Source: Novosphingobium sp. SG919 (GTDB taxonomy: Bacteria; Pseudomonadota; Alphaproteobacteria; Sphingomonadales; Sphingomonadaceae). Taken from it: a stretch of DNA of 64,000 bases. Positions 52,728-62,913 of this stretch are shown here, piece after piece. The stretch's first letter is position 1. Each line of letters starts with the position of its first letter. The notes under the pieces are model-generated. The model was given only the letters and a program-made list of their open reading frames with translations. It made no database searches and had not been told where the DNA came from. Location of the stretch: the NCBI RefSeq assembly GCF_012932495.1, contig NZ_JABCNG010000005.1, positions 429,247-493,246 on the forward strand, written 5' to 3'. The position numbers and the translations under genes are program-made.

Positions 52728-54113
52728 TCACTCGCTTGCCGGTGCCGGTTGCCACCCGCCGCCCAGCGCCTGGAAAAGCGAGATCGCCGCAATCAGCCGA
52801 TCGCTGCGATTCTGGACCAGAGCCAGATCCGCGGACAGCAGGCTTCGTTCGGCATCGAGCTCCTCGAGATAGGGCGAATATCCCTCCTTGTAGCGACGGA
52901 AAGCCAGGTTCTGGGTGCGGGCGAGAGCATCGCGCTGACGGGTCAGTGCGCTTGCCTGCTCACCCAATCGCCGAACCGAGGCCATGCCGTCCTCGACCTC
53001 ACGGAAAGCGGTCAGGGCCGCCCGACGATAGGCGAAGGCTGCCTGATCGCGCCGCGCGGCAGCGCTGTCCGCCTGTGCCTTGATCCGGCCCCCGTTGAAG
53101 ATGGGCGCGAGGATACTGCTTCCGAGCGAATAGATGGACAGCGGGTCATTGGGCAGGAGCGAGGAGGAGACGAAACCGCCCGATGCGGAGAGGCTGATGT
53201 TGGGCATGAAAGCGGCGCGCGCGGCATCCAGAGACCGATCGGCAGCAACAATCTGCTGCTCGGACACCGCCAGATCGGGCCGTCGGCGCAGGATAGCTGC
53301 CGGCAACTGCACCGGCACGGTAGGCAGCGCGATCTCATCCAGGCTCTTCCCGCGCACGACCGGCGCCGGCGCGCGGCCGAGAACGATGCTAAGCCCGTTT
53401 TCCAGTTTCGCGATCGCCAGTTCGACCGGCGGAATGGCCTGCGCGGTGGCTTCATATTCCGCTTCCGCCTGGGCGAGATCAAGCTGCGACCCGTAGCCCG
53501 CCTCGGCTCGCCGGCGGATGAGCTTGAGAGTGCCGCCGCGCGCATCGAGCGTCCGCCTGAGCAGGTCGAGACGTGCATCTGCCGTCCGGAGCTGGACGTA
53601 CGTGCTGGCGACGGCCGTCACCACAGCAAGCCGCACCGTGTCGTGACTATAGCCGGTCGCGAGCAGGTTGGCGCGGGCGGCGGCAGTGCTGTTCTTCAGC
53701 CGGCCGAACAGATCGAGATCGAAGGAGGATTGGAGTTCCCCCTGCCCGGCCCATTGCTTCACGTCGATGCCGAACGGGTTGACGCTTCGCGTTCGACCAC
53801 CCGACATGGCAGCCTGCAGCACTGGAAGTTGCGCTCCCCGCGCGGCGGCAAGCTGTGCCCGGGCTTCTTCAACCCGTGCCGCCGCTATCTCCAGGTCATC
53901 ATTATCGCGAAGCGCGTCTCGCACGAGGCCCGTCAGCTCCGGATCGCCGAATTGTGACCACCAAGCCTGATCGATCGACGCGTTTATGCCTTCCCCACTG
54001 CTGCGCCATGCCTGCGGCAGGGTAACGGCAGCGCGCGGCGGAATCGCGGGCCGTGGGCCGGCACAGGCGGCGAGGATCAGGAAGCCGGCGACTGCGGCCG
54101 AGTGACGAATCAT
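52728..54113 (-). CDS. NodT-family outer-membrane efflux lipoprotein
   Basis: 461 residues. Lipobox LAACAG at the end of the signal sequence, then two TolC-like repeats with RRPDLAVSEQQIVAADRSLD and NISLSASGGFVSS. Outer-membrane partner of the adaptor and MFS pump encoded just upstream, overlapped by 4 bases (ATGA). Confidence 0.9.
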   Translation of the reverse strand: MIRHSAAVAGFLILAACAGPRPAIPPRAAVTLPQAWRSSGEGINASIDQAWWSQFGDPELTGLVRDALRDNDDLEIAAARVEEARAQLAAARGAQLPVLQAAMSGGRTRSVNPFGIDVKQWAGQGELQSSFDLDLFGRLKNSTAAARANLLATGYSHDTVRLAVVTAVASTYVQLRTADARLDLLRRTLDARGGTLKLIRRRAEAGYGSQLDLAQAEAEYEATAQAIPPVELAIAKLENGLSIVLGRAPAPVVRGKSLDEIALPTVPVQLPAAILRRRPDLAVSEQQIVAADRSLDAARAAFMPNISLSASGGFVSSSLLPNDPLSIYSLGSSILAPIFNGGRIKAQADSAAARRDQAAFAYRRAALTAFREVEDGMASVRRLGEQASALTRQRDALARTQNLAFRRYKEGYSPYLEELDAERSLLSADLALVQNRSDRLIAAISLFQALGGGWQPAPASE

Positions 54114-55213
54114 GACGAGGAGCCCGTATCGATCCTGATCTCGACCGACATGCCAGGAAGCAGCCGGCCGACATCATGCTGGCGGGGATCCACCGCGATC
54201 CGCACGCCGATCCGCTGCGGGACCTTCACGAAATTGCCGGTCGCATTGTCCTGCTTGAGCACGGCGAACTCCGAGCCTGCGGCTGGCGCAAGGCGCTCGA
54301 CACGACCGACGAATTTCTCGCCCGCCAGGGCATCGACGGTAAACCTCACGGACTGGCCGGGCCGGATATGTCCGGTCTGGGCTTCCTTCATATTCGCGAT
54401 GATCCAGCGCTCGGGCGGCACGACCGCGAGAAGCTGTGTGCCATTGGTCACATAGGCCCCTACCCGGATAGCGACCTCGCCGAGCGTCCCGCCTTCTGGT
54501 GCGCGGATCACCGTATGGTCGAGATCGATCTCGGCGGCGTGAAGCTGCGCACGCGCGGCCTGGACCTGCGCCTCGAGACCGCCGCGCCCGACATCGACCG
54601 TGCGGATGTCCTGACGGCCGATTTCAGTCGAAGCCCTGGATTGACGGACCTGAGCCTGTGCAAGGGCGAGAGCCGCAAGGGTCTGATCGCGTTCGCGCAA
54701 TGAAATCGAGCCATCGCGCGCGAGGTCATTGGCACGGTCCATATCGGCACGGGCGCGAACGAGTTGCGCCTGCGCGCTGGCAACACCGGCAACCTGACCT
54801 TCAAGCCCCGCAGTCCGCGCGGCGCGCGCCTGCGTCGAATTGGCGAGCGCGGCCTCGGCAGCGGCCAGATTGGCGCGGGCCTGCTCGACCCGCGCGCGAT
54901 AGATGCGATCATCGATCTTCACGAGAATCTGGCCGGGCTTCACCGTCTCATAGTCACGAACCAGGACCTGCATCACATAACCGCTGACCTGCGGCGCGAT
55001 GACGGTCGTCCGCCCTCGGACATAGGCGTTGTCGGTGCTCTCGCTTCTGGCCGAAAAGGGCGGCAGGCCCCAGGCTGCGAGGACGAGCAGCAGGGCGACG
55101 ACAACAAGGACACAGGTCACGAAGATCGCCAGCGGACGGCGGCGCGCGGGCTGCCAGTGGCCGGAAGCAGGCGCCTCCTCGGTCTGCTGCGAGGGTTGGG
55201 CAGCGGCGGTCAA
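54110..55213 (-). CDS. emrA: EmrA/HlyD-type membrane fusion protein
   Basis: 367 residues. The start is TTG at 55213, overlapping the pump stop as TTGA, with GGGAG upstream; the frame is open far upstream but only inside the pump gene. One membrane helix (about 30-52), then STDNAYVRGRTTVIAPQVSG, coiled-coil hairpin and barrel-sandwich. Bridges the MFS pump to the outer-membrane channel. Confidence 0.9.
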   Translation of the reverse strand: MTAAAQPSQQTEEAPASGHWQPARRRPLAIFVTCVLVVVALLLVLAAWGLPPFSARSESTDNAYVRGRTTVIAPQVSGYVMQVLVRDYETVKPGQILVKIDDRIYRARVEQARANLAAAEAALANSTQARAARTAGLEGQVAGVASAQAQLVRARADMDRANDLARDGSISLRERDQTLAALALAQAQVRQSRASTEIGRQDIRTVDVGRGGLEAQVQAARAQLHAAEIDLDHTVIRAPEGGTLGEVAIRVGAYVTNGTQLLAVVPPERWIIANMKEAQTGHIRPGQSVRFTVDALAGEKFVGRVERLAPAAGSEFAVLKQDNATGNFVKVPQRIGVRIAVDPRQHDVGRLLPGMSVEIRIDTGSSS

Positions 55214-56823
55214 GCGGGATCTCCCTTGCGGTGGCGTGACATCCAGATGTTCACCATGATGAAGACGGCGGTGGCGAGCGCGAGCACCGCGACGAACCGG
55301 AAGGTATCGGTGAAGGCGATGATCGCCGCTTCGCGCGCCATTGCCTGCGCGAGGAGCCCGGCGCCCTGGATCGAGCGCTGCGCGGGGTCGACGAGCGCGC
55401 CGGCCAGCGACAAAGCCCCGCCGGAAATCCGGGCAGCGGTCTGCGGGTCGCCCGCCACCATATCGGCCGCCAGGACGTTGGTGGCAGTGCGCGCCCAAAT
55501 GTTTTGAAGCGTGCCGAGCAGAGCGGATCCCATCAGCCCGCCGACATTCTGGGTGATGCTGAAGGTGACGACGAAGCTCACCAGATGGTCGCCGCCCCGT
55601 TGGATCATCCGCAGGAAGCCGTAGAGCAGCGCGGGACCTACGAAGAGCGTGGTGCCGAAGCCGATCATGGCCTGGCTGAGAATGAGTTGGTCGGGGCGTG
55701 TCAGGTTGGTCGCGTCGCTGTCGATCCACGCCCCACCCGCGATGATCAGCGCCGCGACAAGGACCTGCCAGGGGAGTCTGCGCTGGGAGAGGGTGAGCGC
55801 GGCAGTGATGATGCCCGCGAACATGGCGATCGCGACGATGAAGAACAGGAGCCGCAGTTGGTCGTTGTTGATGCCTCCCAACGTGAGCAGCCCGACCGCG
55901 CCATAGGTCTGCTCGGCGAGAGCCAGACGCATAACTAGTGCGACGGCGGCAAAGCGTAATATGCCCCATGTGCCGAGCCACTCGAAATGGACGAGGGGAT
56001 TCCTGCGGTGGGTTTCGATCAGGAAGGCGGCCGCGAGCAGCGGGATCGCGAGCGCCAGTGCTACGCCTAACCAAGGAGTATCGGTCCACCAGAGCGTGCG
56101 CCCCTGCCCCAGCACCTGGCACAGGAGCAAAAGGCCGGTGACGGACAGGAGGATCGTCAGCGCGTCGAGGGGGACGAACGCCTTGCTTCTCTCGCTCGGA
56201 GGCAGCGGCAGGAGCAGGATCGCCGCGATCGTGAACAATGCCAGCGCAACCTCGATGGCATGAAGACCCCAGAGGCCGTGTTGCGTGAGCACGTCCACCG
56301 GAACCATGCGGGCGAGCGGGGTTCCGATCTGGGGCAGGCCGATGCCGATCACGGCGCCCAGCGGCTTTGCCTTGGGCGGAAACGCCTGCATCAGATAGTA
56401 GACGCCGAGAGTGATCATCGCACCGGCGGCAAGGCCGCTGCACGCACGAAGCATGGCCGCACTGACGAAGCTCGAATTGAAAAACTGGAGGGCGCCGACG
56501 AGCGCATAGAGCGCCAGCATCGCGCAAGTGGTTTCGGGAATGCCGAACTGGGCGCGGGCTTTGACGAGTGTCAGATTGGCGGTCGCATTCATCGCGACAT
56601 AGATCGCCGGCAGCGCGGCAGCTTCCGCAGCATAGAGGCCGAGCGGACCCGCGATAACCCCGGTGTTGACCGTCGTGAGTGCGTTCCCGAAAGTCGAAGT
56701 CACACCAAGAAAGAGCCCAAACGCGAAATAGGCCAGCCGTCGTCCCAGCGGGTGCGACGGGGAGAAGGGCGAGCCCGCGAACATGGGCCTCTCTTCAGGA
56801 CGAAAGGCGTGGCCCTCGGTCAT
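55210..56823 (-). CDS. emrB: DHA2-family MFS drug exporter (EmrB-like)
   Basis: 537 residues from ATG at 56823, overlapping the peroxidase stop (ATGA). About 14 membrane helices, consistent with the DHA2 class. Motif A is altered (FGIPETTCAML in its place), so substrates may be unusual. Forms a tripartite system with the next two genes. Confidence 0.85.
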   Translation of the reverse strand: MTEGHAFRPEERPMFAGSPFSPSHPLGRRLAYFAFGLFLGVTSTFGNALTTVNTGVIAGPLGLYAAEAAALPAIYVAMNATANLTLVKARAQFGIPETTCAMLALYALVGALQFFNSSFVSAAMLRACSGLAAGAMITLGVYYLMQAFPPKAKPLGAVIGIGLPQIGTPLARMVPVDVLTQHGLWGLHAIEVALALFTIAAILLLPLPPSERSKAFVPLDALTILLSVTGLLLLCQVLGQGRTLWWTDTPWLGVALALAIPLLAAAFLIETHRRNPLVHFEWLGTWGILRFAAVALVMRLALAEQTYGAVGLLTLGGINNDQLRLLFFIVAIAMFAGIITAALTLSQRRLPWQVLVAALIIAGGAWIDSDATNLTRPDQLILSQAMIGFGTTLFVGPALLYGFLRMIQRGGDHLVSFVVTFSITQNVGGLMGSALLGTLQNIWARTATNVLAADMVAGDPQTAARISGGALSLAGALVDPAQRSIQGAGLLAQAMAREAAIIAFTDTFRFVAVLALATAVFIMVNIWMSRHRKGDPA

Positions 56824-58166
56824 GGGGAATTGCCGATCCCGCCCGAGAGGCCGCTGATCCATTGCAGGCTGGAAATGCTGGGAACGAAAACGTGCTCACC
56901 GCCGCGCACCACTGTGAAGTCCGGCAGGCCCTTGAGGCGTTTCCGGACAGGTTTGGCAGGGTAGGCGTAATCGTCGGCCAGATCCCTGCGCCCTACGATG
57001 GGATCGGAACGCGATCCCTCGCCGACGAAATCGCCATCATTGATCCATTGCGACTGGACGAACTCGAACTGGCGGGCCGGGTCGGCGTTGATGAGCGCAA
57101 GCACGATGCCGCGATCTTCGCCATCCTCCTCCATTGCGCCTTCTGGCAGCACGGGACCGTAGGCGGCACCCCGTCGCAAAAGCCTGTGCGTTCGCGCATC
57201 CGAGATAGTCCCGTCGAGCGCGTCGCGCGGATTGATCCGGCGGATGTGGCAGCCGACGGGGGTCTTACGACCGTCGGGATCGTCCTGGGTATATTTGAAA
57301 TCGTTGCGGCGGAGCGGATCCACGACTATGCTGGGATCGTCTTTGTCCGGGGATAGCGCGAGCGGACAGCCGCTGCGCCAGCGGCCCATCATCTTGGCGG
57401 CGACCAGTTCCTCACCGTCCGGGGTTTCGGCATTCTCCCGCAGGAAGCGCCGGAAGGCGGCAACATTCTGGCGGATCTTGCGGATCGAGAGGAAGGTGCC
57501 GTTGCGCCAGAAAATCTCAGGCCCAGGGCCCGTTGCGATATGGCCGAGCTCGTTTTCGTAACCAAGGACGAACTCACCCGCCTTGGTGACATCCTGTCCC
57601 GGCAGCGGTTCCCCACCCTCCCCTTCTATGAAGGGACGGCTCAGGCCATCGACATAACCGAAATGTTCCCGCATCGTCGGGGGAATCCCGACATCGAGAT
57701 GAGCGAGCAGACGAAGGCCCGGAAGGCCGCGCATCGCTTCATGGCCCAAGGCCAGCTTTGCGGCGCGCGCCTCCTCGCTCTGTCCCATGAGGAATAGACC
57801 GAGATGGAAGCCGTTGCCGCCGTGCGGCCAGTCCCAATTGGAGGGGTCTGCATCGCCGACGTCGCCGAGGAAGACGCGTCGCGCAGCCATCCCCTGAACG
57901 AATGGAACCGGGAAGCCATCGACAATTTCGGAGGGAACGCCAATGCGGCGTAAACCCTCGGCTGTGAACACGATGTTGATCCAGGCCTGATCCGCAGGCG
58001 CATCCCAGTCTTTCGCGGAGGTAACGTGCGGCAACAGGCGCTTCACGCCCTCCCGCGCGGAAACGGCATGATCGACGCGGAACAGCAGATAGGCCCCGTA
58101 ATAGGGCATGGGACGGTTCCGCAGAACCGTGCCCTGAATCTCCGCAAGGTCGAGCGCGACCGTCAT
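56820..58166 (-). CDS. DyP-type heme peroxidase
   Basis: 448 residues, no Tat signal, so cytosolic. The DyP motif is present as HFGYVDGLSRP (GxxDG with catalytic Asp), and the heme His is probably in GCHIRRINPRDA. DyP enzymes oxidise dyes, lignin-like phenols and porphyrin-related compounds with H2O2. Lies between the catalase-like pair and a drug exporter in one operon. Confidence 0.9.
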   Translation of the reverse strand: MTVALDLAEIQGTVLRNRPMPYYGAYLLFRVDHAVSAREGVKRLLPHVTSAKDWDAPADQAWINIVFTAEGLRRIGVPSEIVDGFPVPFVQGMAARRVFLGDVGDADPSNWDWPHGGNGFHLGLFLMGQSEEARAAKLALGHEAMRGLPGLRLLAHLDVGIPPTMREHFGYVDGLSRPFIEGEGGEPLPGQDVTKAGEFVLGYENELGHIATGPGPEIFWRNGTFLSIRKIRQNVAAFRRFLRENAETPDGEELVAAKMMGRWRSGCPLALSPDKDDPSIVVDPLRRNDFKYTQDDPDGRKTPVGCHIRRINPRDALDGTISDARTHRLLRRGAAYGPVLPEGAMEEDGEDRGIVLALINADPARQFEFVQSQWINDGDFVGEGSRSDPIVGRRDLADDYAYPAKPVRKRLKGLPDFTVVRGGEHVFVPSISSLQWISGLSGGIGNSP

Positions 58167-58168
58167 CG

Positions 58169-58684
58169 TCAGTTAACGGAGTCGAGCAGTTCGGTGAGCG
58201 CCGCGCTTTGGCGCTTCAACCGAGCGACGTCTTTCACCGACAGCTCGTAGTGATTGACGTAGAACATCGATGCCGTGACGAGCGAGTCAAGGATCAGCGC
58301 TCGCGTTTCGGGTTCACTGGATTTGCCGTAGCCTTCCCAGACACCTTGAAACAGCGCATCGAACCACGGCCCGCCTTCGCGAAGGATGTCCTCGAGATAG
58401 GGCTTGAAGTCGCCGTCATATGTAACGGTGACGAGTGCCTGCGTGTTGTCGTTGATGAGGACGATACGCAGCTCATGAACGGTGCCGATGCGCCCTTCAT
58501 AATAGCGCGATTCCGCCTGGAATTGGGCGATGCGTTCCTGGAACAGGTCGATCGTGCCAGGAATGATCGGCGCAACGGCGGTGACCTCGGCGCGCTTTCC
58601 GTAGCGAAGGCCGGGGCCGTCGGGCTGCTGGCGAACCTCAGGGTTGTCCTGAGTGCGTTCATTGGGGGAGAATGTACCGTTCAT
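58169..58684 (-). CDS. Hypothetical protein between catalase-like and DyP genes
   Basis: 171 residues from ATG at 58684 with AGGAG upstream. Alpha/beta sandwich character (ELRIVLINDNTQALVTVTYD, KPYLEDILREGGPWFDALFQ). Not recognised as a named family. It sits 16 bases after the catalase-like stop and 2 before the DyP start, so it probably supports peroxide chemistry, which is inference. Confidence 0.65.
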   Translation of the reverse strand: MNGTFSPNERTQDNPEVRQQPDGPGLRYGKRAEVTAVAPIIPGTIDLFQERIAQFQAESRYYEGRIGTVHELRIVLINDNTQALVTVTYDGDFKPYLEDILREGGPWFDALFQGVWEGYGKSSEPETRALILDSLVTASMFYVNHYELSVKDVARLKRQSAALTELLDSVN

Positions 58685-58700
58685 AGCGGGCTCCTGAGGG

Positions 58701-59678
58701 TCACGGGTTGGCTGGTTCATTCGCTGCCGCCATGGCGGATCCACGCCGCCATCCTCCGCTGCGGAGTGCGGCCGAGACTTCGTAGACACCGCGGCGAATT
58801 TGCAGGATCGGGTCGCCGGTCGCCTCGATGCCATCGACCAGCATGCTGGGGTCGTGGTTCATGACCCGATCGCCGATCTCGTCTTCCGAGGTCTGGCGTT
58901 CGACCGTCAGCCGACCGATCGGGACCCTGGTTCGGCCCTCAGGCCACAGGTGGGTCGCGTCGTCGAGGATGTCGCCGGGTTGAGCGAGCTCGATCACGAG
59001 ATCGAAGGCGACCGTACCTGCTGCGAGGCGTTCGTCCAACTCGTCGAACAGAATCGAAATGTCAGCTGCCGCAAGGTTCTCGGTGGACTGTCCCCGTACC
59101 CCGGCGACGGGCTTCCAATGGAAGCGCGCTGGCGTAACCTTGCCCTCGGCACTGACGAGATTGAAAGCGTGGACCGCGTGGAATGCCGTGTGCGCGAAGC
59201 TTACCGGTGCCGGGGACTCGGCCCGCATTTTCAGGACGGCTGCCGCATTGGGGTGGTCGGGCAGGATCGCCTTCAGGCCATCGAAGTTCGGTGGTCCGCC
59301 GGGCGACAGGGGAGCAGCCGCATCGACGAGCGTGATGAACTGGTCGATCGAGCGGGCGATGAAGAGTTTCTGGCTGAGCATGACGAGGTTGGTCACGCGA
59401 CCGTCCGGGAGATAGAAGCGGGTCGCCATGCCGACGGTCGCGCTGAAATGGGCCAGGGGGTCGCCTCCACCCTTGGAGAAGCGGACTGTAATCGGGATTT
59501 CGTCGCCCTGCAGATGGATGGCGCGTGTATAGGTCGTGGCAGCGGGAAATGCCTGGAAGGTGCCCCGGTAAAAGCGTCCGTCCGCGTGCAGCGTTCGATA
59601 GCCCTCATGCTTTCCCAGCACGGCATGGATCTTGGCTATCATCTCGCCTGCGAGGCGATATTGGCTGTTCTGCGTCAC
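58701..59678 (-). CDS. Catalase-superfamily heme peroxidase (short form)
   Basis: 325 residues from GTG at 59678, chosen for GGAGGG five bases upstream. Heme-distal His is H31 in LHADGRFYRGTF, with RFSKGGGDP (67-75) and TRFYLPDG as in SrpA-like small catalases. The proximal Tyr motif is not evident near the C-terminus. First gene of the operon. Confidence 0.8.
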   Translation of the reverse strand: MTQNSQYRLAGEMIAKIHAVLGKHEGYRTLHADGRFYRGTFQAFPAATTYTRAIHLQGDEIPITVRFSKGGGDPLAHFSATVGMATRFYLPDGRVTNLVMLSQKLFIARSIDQFITLVDAAAPLSPGGPPNFDGLKAILPDHPNAAAVLKMRAESPAPVSFAHTAFHAVHAFNLVSAEGKVTPARFHWKPVAGVRGQSTENLAAADISILFDELDERLAAGTVAFDLVIELAQPGDILDDATHLWPEGRTRVPIGRLTVERQTSEDEIGDRVMNHDPSMLVDGIEATGDPILQIRRGVYEVSAALRSGGWRRGSAMAAANEPANP

Positions 59679-59983
59679 GTCTGCCCTCCATGGGACGATG
59701 GAGCCTCGGAGTTGGGTGCCGAGCAGAGTGACGTTTAGGAGCAAGAACAGATCGGCCGAAGCGCGCCGAGGTGACCTGCCTGTTAGCGACTTCCACTCAC
59801 GGACGGGGTCTGGCGCCCAGCTTCGCCCCGGCTAGGGAGGTTCAGATTGGAGCCGGAGCGCCACAAGGAAGCAATAATCAGTGGCGACCATGAGCGTACG
59901 CGTGGTTCAATAGCTCCTGTGGGTGAACGCACCCCAAGTGCGAGAGGCACGAGTCGCCATATCCGCCCAACACGGGAGCGCCG
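59679..59983. promoter_or_regulatory. Divergent promoter region, catalase operon and AfsR-like regulator
   Basis: About 305 bases between two divergent genes with no reading frame of note. Should hold both promoters; no strong dyad was identified by eye. Confidence 0.45.
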
Positions 59984-62818
59984 ATGAGTTACCAGATGCG
60001 ATTTGGGCCGTTCTGCCTGTTACCCGATAGCGGGTTACTTCTTCGACATGACGAACCGGTGCGGCTCGGAAGCCGGGCGGCCGAGATCCTGGTCCTGTTG
60101 GTCAGTAATGCGGGCGATCTCGTCACCAAGGCCGACATCATCGACAAAATCTGGCCCGACACCATTGTCGTGGAGGCAAACCTCTCGGTCCATATGAGCG
60201 CCCTGCGCCGCGCCCTCGACGATGACAGCGTCTCAACACCCTATATCGTGACTGTGCCGGGCCGCGGCTATCGTTTCGTGGCTCCCGTGATTGTCGAGAG
60301 CAACAGCGCTCCCCATGCCGGAACGGACAGCGATCGGCCGAGCAATCTACCATTGCTCATGACCCGGCTCATCGGCCGGTCCGATATCATCGACTCGCTG
60401 CGGTCGAAGCTCCCGACCCAAAGGCTTACCACCATTGTGGGGACCGGAGGCGTGGGCAAGACCGCGCTCGCGCTGAATGTGGCCGAGCAGGAATTGAGCC
60501 GGTGGCAGGACGGCGTATGGATCGTGGATTTTGCAGCGCTCACGGATGCCACGCTCGTTCCCTCGGCCGTCGCGACCGTGCTGGGGCTCGAGGTGCGGTC
60601 CAGCAACCCCATGCCCGCGATCATTAGCGCGCTGTCGGAGAAGCAGATGCTCCTCCTCTTCGACAATTGCGAGCATGTAATCGAGGCCGTCGCGACGATC
60701 GCCTACGGCATCCTGCAATCCGCCCGCTCGGTGTCGATCCTGGCCACCAGCCGGGAGCCGATGACGATCCCAATCGAGACAGTGCTTCGGCTCGAACCGC
60801 TTGGCGTGCCGCCTGAACACGAGTTGGTGGGAGCGCGGGAGGCACTGCATTATTCCGCGATTCAGCTCTTGTGCGAGCGCGCAAGGTCTGTCGATGGCGA
60901 ATTCACGCTCGCCGACGACGATGCGCTCGCCGCATCGCTCATCTGTCGCAAGCTTGGCGGTGTTCCGCTGGCCATCGAATTCGCTTCCGCGCTCGTGCCT
61001 ATATTCGGGCTTAAAGGGCTCTCGACACGCCTGGATGATCGTCTTCGGCTCTTGTCGGACGGCCATCGTAACGTCCTGCCCAGGCACCGCACCCTGACCG
61101 CAGCCCTGGATTGGAGCTACCAGCTTCTCGATCAGCAGGATCAGCGTATATTCCGCCAGCTCGCGGTCTTCAGCGGAGGTTTCACGATCGAGGCAGCCGC
61201 TGCCGTCGCGGGCGTCGGCGAGGATACCGTGGTAGCGGAGATCATCGCGCGCCTGGTTCGCAAGTCGCTGGTCACTCCCGATCTGCGCAATTCCCGCCTG
61301 CGGTTCCGGCTTCTGGAAACGACACGAGCATTCGCGATCGGAGCGCTCGATCGAGCCGGCGACACATTAGAGGCGAACCGGCGCCACGCCGAATATTTCG
61401 CGCGCGCACTGCATGGAGCGGGCGAGTTTGCTCCGGCGAGCGAGAACCATGTCCCGTTTGTGCTCGAACTCGATAACATCCGCGCAGCCTTGCGCTGGGC
61501 AACGTCACCGGAGGGCGATATCGCCGTGGCGCTCGCGATCGGCGCCGGTGCACTTCCCATCTGGTTCGGTCTCTCGCTCCTGACCGAATGCGGTACGCGG
61601 ATGAATGCGCTGATGGAGGGGCTCGATCCCGCCCTGCGGGAGTCACCTTATGGCGCGGCAATCGACATCGCGATCCAGGCCACCGAGATCTTCACGGTAG
61701 GCGCGCGCGACACAAGTTATCAGGATTGGACCGAGCGTCAGCAAAGCGCGATGGATCGCGACCAGTTGCTCGAGCGCGTCCGCCTTCTCCTGGGCCGCTG
61801 GACCTACAATATCCGGATGCCAGATTATGCGTTGGCCGATCAACAGGCCCGTGAGCTGGAAAGCCTGGCCCTGCTGACCGACATCGCCAATCCGGATGAT
61901 GTGCCCCTCGCCTTTCTGGTCGATCGCGCACATCTGGGAGCGACAGCATCATGGGCGCGAGGCACGACCGTACATCACATCGGCGATCTCGCCGCGGCGC
62001 GCGACTATCTGCAGAAATTCCTGGTCGAGGAAACGCCGGCGATGCGGGCATTCTTCATGACGATCACCGGATTTGATCGGCGATCCGATGTCTACGGGTT
62101 GCTGTCGATCGCCAAATGCCTTCAGGGCGACGTCGCCGAGGGACTGGCCGACGCGGAGACCGCCATCACGGAGGCGCGATCGACCAAGAAAGCTTTACCC
62201 ATCTGTGAGGCACTCCAATGGTCCTGTTTCACCATGCTGCTTATGAATCAGCCGGTGGCGGTAGTGACGCCGCTGGTCGATGAGATGATGAACACCGCGA
62301 AGAACCATTCGCTGTTCAGCCATTACGGCGTCGCTTTGTGCCTCAAGGGCTGCCTGGCGGCCGCGTCGGGCCGACATGAGAGCGCGGTGGACCGTCTGAA
62401 GGCTGGGCTCTCACAGCTTGAGAGTGCGCATTACGGCCCCTTCGACCCCTTCTTTGTCGGCGTGGTGGCGACCAGTCTTATGACGCTAGGCAGGATCACC
62501 GAGGCTCGCGACAGCGTGTCCGAGTTCGAGCAGCGACGTGTGACGCATAACGGCTTCTGCGGCCCCGAATATAGCCGCCGCAAGGCCCTGCTGAGTGTGC
62601 TGTCGGGCAATCCGGCCGCGGCGGAGGCAGAACTTCGCGCCGCGCGGGAGGAGGCGGTGCGGCAAGGCGCACAACTTTGGCATCTCAGGGCCGGCTCGGA
62701 TCTGGCTGCGTTCTACGAGGGGCGTCAACGGACGTCGGAGGCCCGCCAGGCGCGAGATGATCTCGAGAGACTGGTATCGTCGGAGCTTGTTGCGCAGGAT
62801 ATTGCCGTACGATGGTAA
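59984..62818 (+). CDS. AfsR-like regulator: OmpR wHTH, STAND/NB-ARC ATPase, TPR-like repeats
   Basis: 944 residues. Winged helix at 1-103 (ending GRGYRFVAPV), P-loop GTGGVGKT at 153-160 with Walker B LLLFDNCEHV, NB-ARC/STAND domains to about 440, helical repeats to the end. The type couples nucleotide-driven oligomerisation to DNA binding. Divergence from the peroxidase/efflux operon suggests it controls that operon; the trigger is unknown. Confidence 0.88.
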   Translation: MSYQMRFGPFCLLPDSGLLLRHDEPVRLGSRAAEILVLLVSNAGDLVTKADIIDKIWPDTIVVEANLSVHMSALRRALDDDSVSTPYIVTVPGRGYRFVAPVIVESNSAPHAGTDSDRPSNLPLLMTRLIGRSDIIDSLRSKLPTQRLTTIVGTGGVGKTALALNVAEQELSRWQDGVWIVDFAALTDATLVPSAVATVLGLEVRSSNPMPAIISALSEKQMLLLFDNCEHVIEAVATIAYGILQSARSVSILATSREPMTIPIETVLRLEPLGVPPEHELVGAREALHYSAIQLLCERARSVDGEFTLADDDALAASLICRKLGGVPLAIEFASALVPIFGLKGLSTRLDDRLRLLSDGHRNVLPRHRTLTAALDWSYQLLDQQDQRIFRQLAVFSGGFTIEAAAAVAGVGEDTVVAEIIARLVRKSLVTPDLRNSRLRFRLLETTRAFAIGALDRAGDTLEANRRHAEYFARALHGAGEFAPASENHVPFVLELDNIRAALRWATSPEGDIAVALAIGAGALPIWFGLSLLTECGTRMNALMEGLDPALRESPYGAAIDIAIQATEIFTVGARDTSYQDWTERQQSAMDRDQLLERVRLLLGRWTYNIRMPDYALADQQARELESLALLTDIANPDDVPLAFLVDRAHLGATASWARGTTVHHIGDLAAARDYLQKFLVEETPAMRAFFMTITGFDRRSDVYGLLSIAKCLQGDVAEGLADAETAITEARSTKKALPICEALQWSCFTMLLMNQPVAVVTPLVDEMMNTAKNHSLFSHYGVALCLKGCLAAASGRHESAVDRLKAGLSQLESAHYGPFDPFFVGVVATSLMTLGRITEARDSVSEFEQRRVTHNGFCGPEYSRRKALLSVLSGNPAAAEAELRAAREEAVRQGAQLWHLRAGSDLAAFYEGRQRTSEARQARDDLERLVSSELVAQDIAVRW

Positions 62819-62913
62819 CAGGCCCGATTTGGAAGTTTTTGGAACAATTAAATCGTCGGAGACGATCGCCCTCGCTTAGCGTGAACGCATGGCTCCAGAC
62901 CTTGGAGGCGGCG

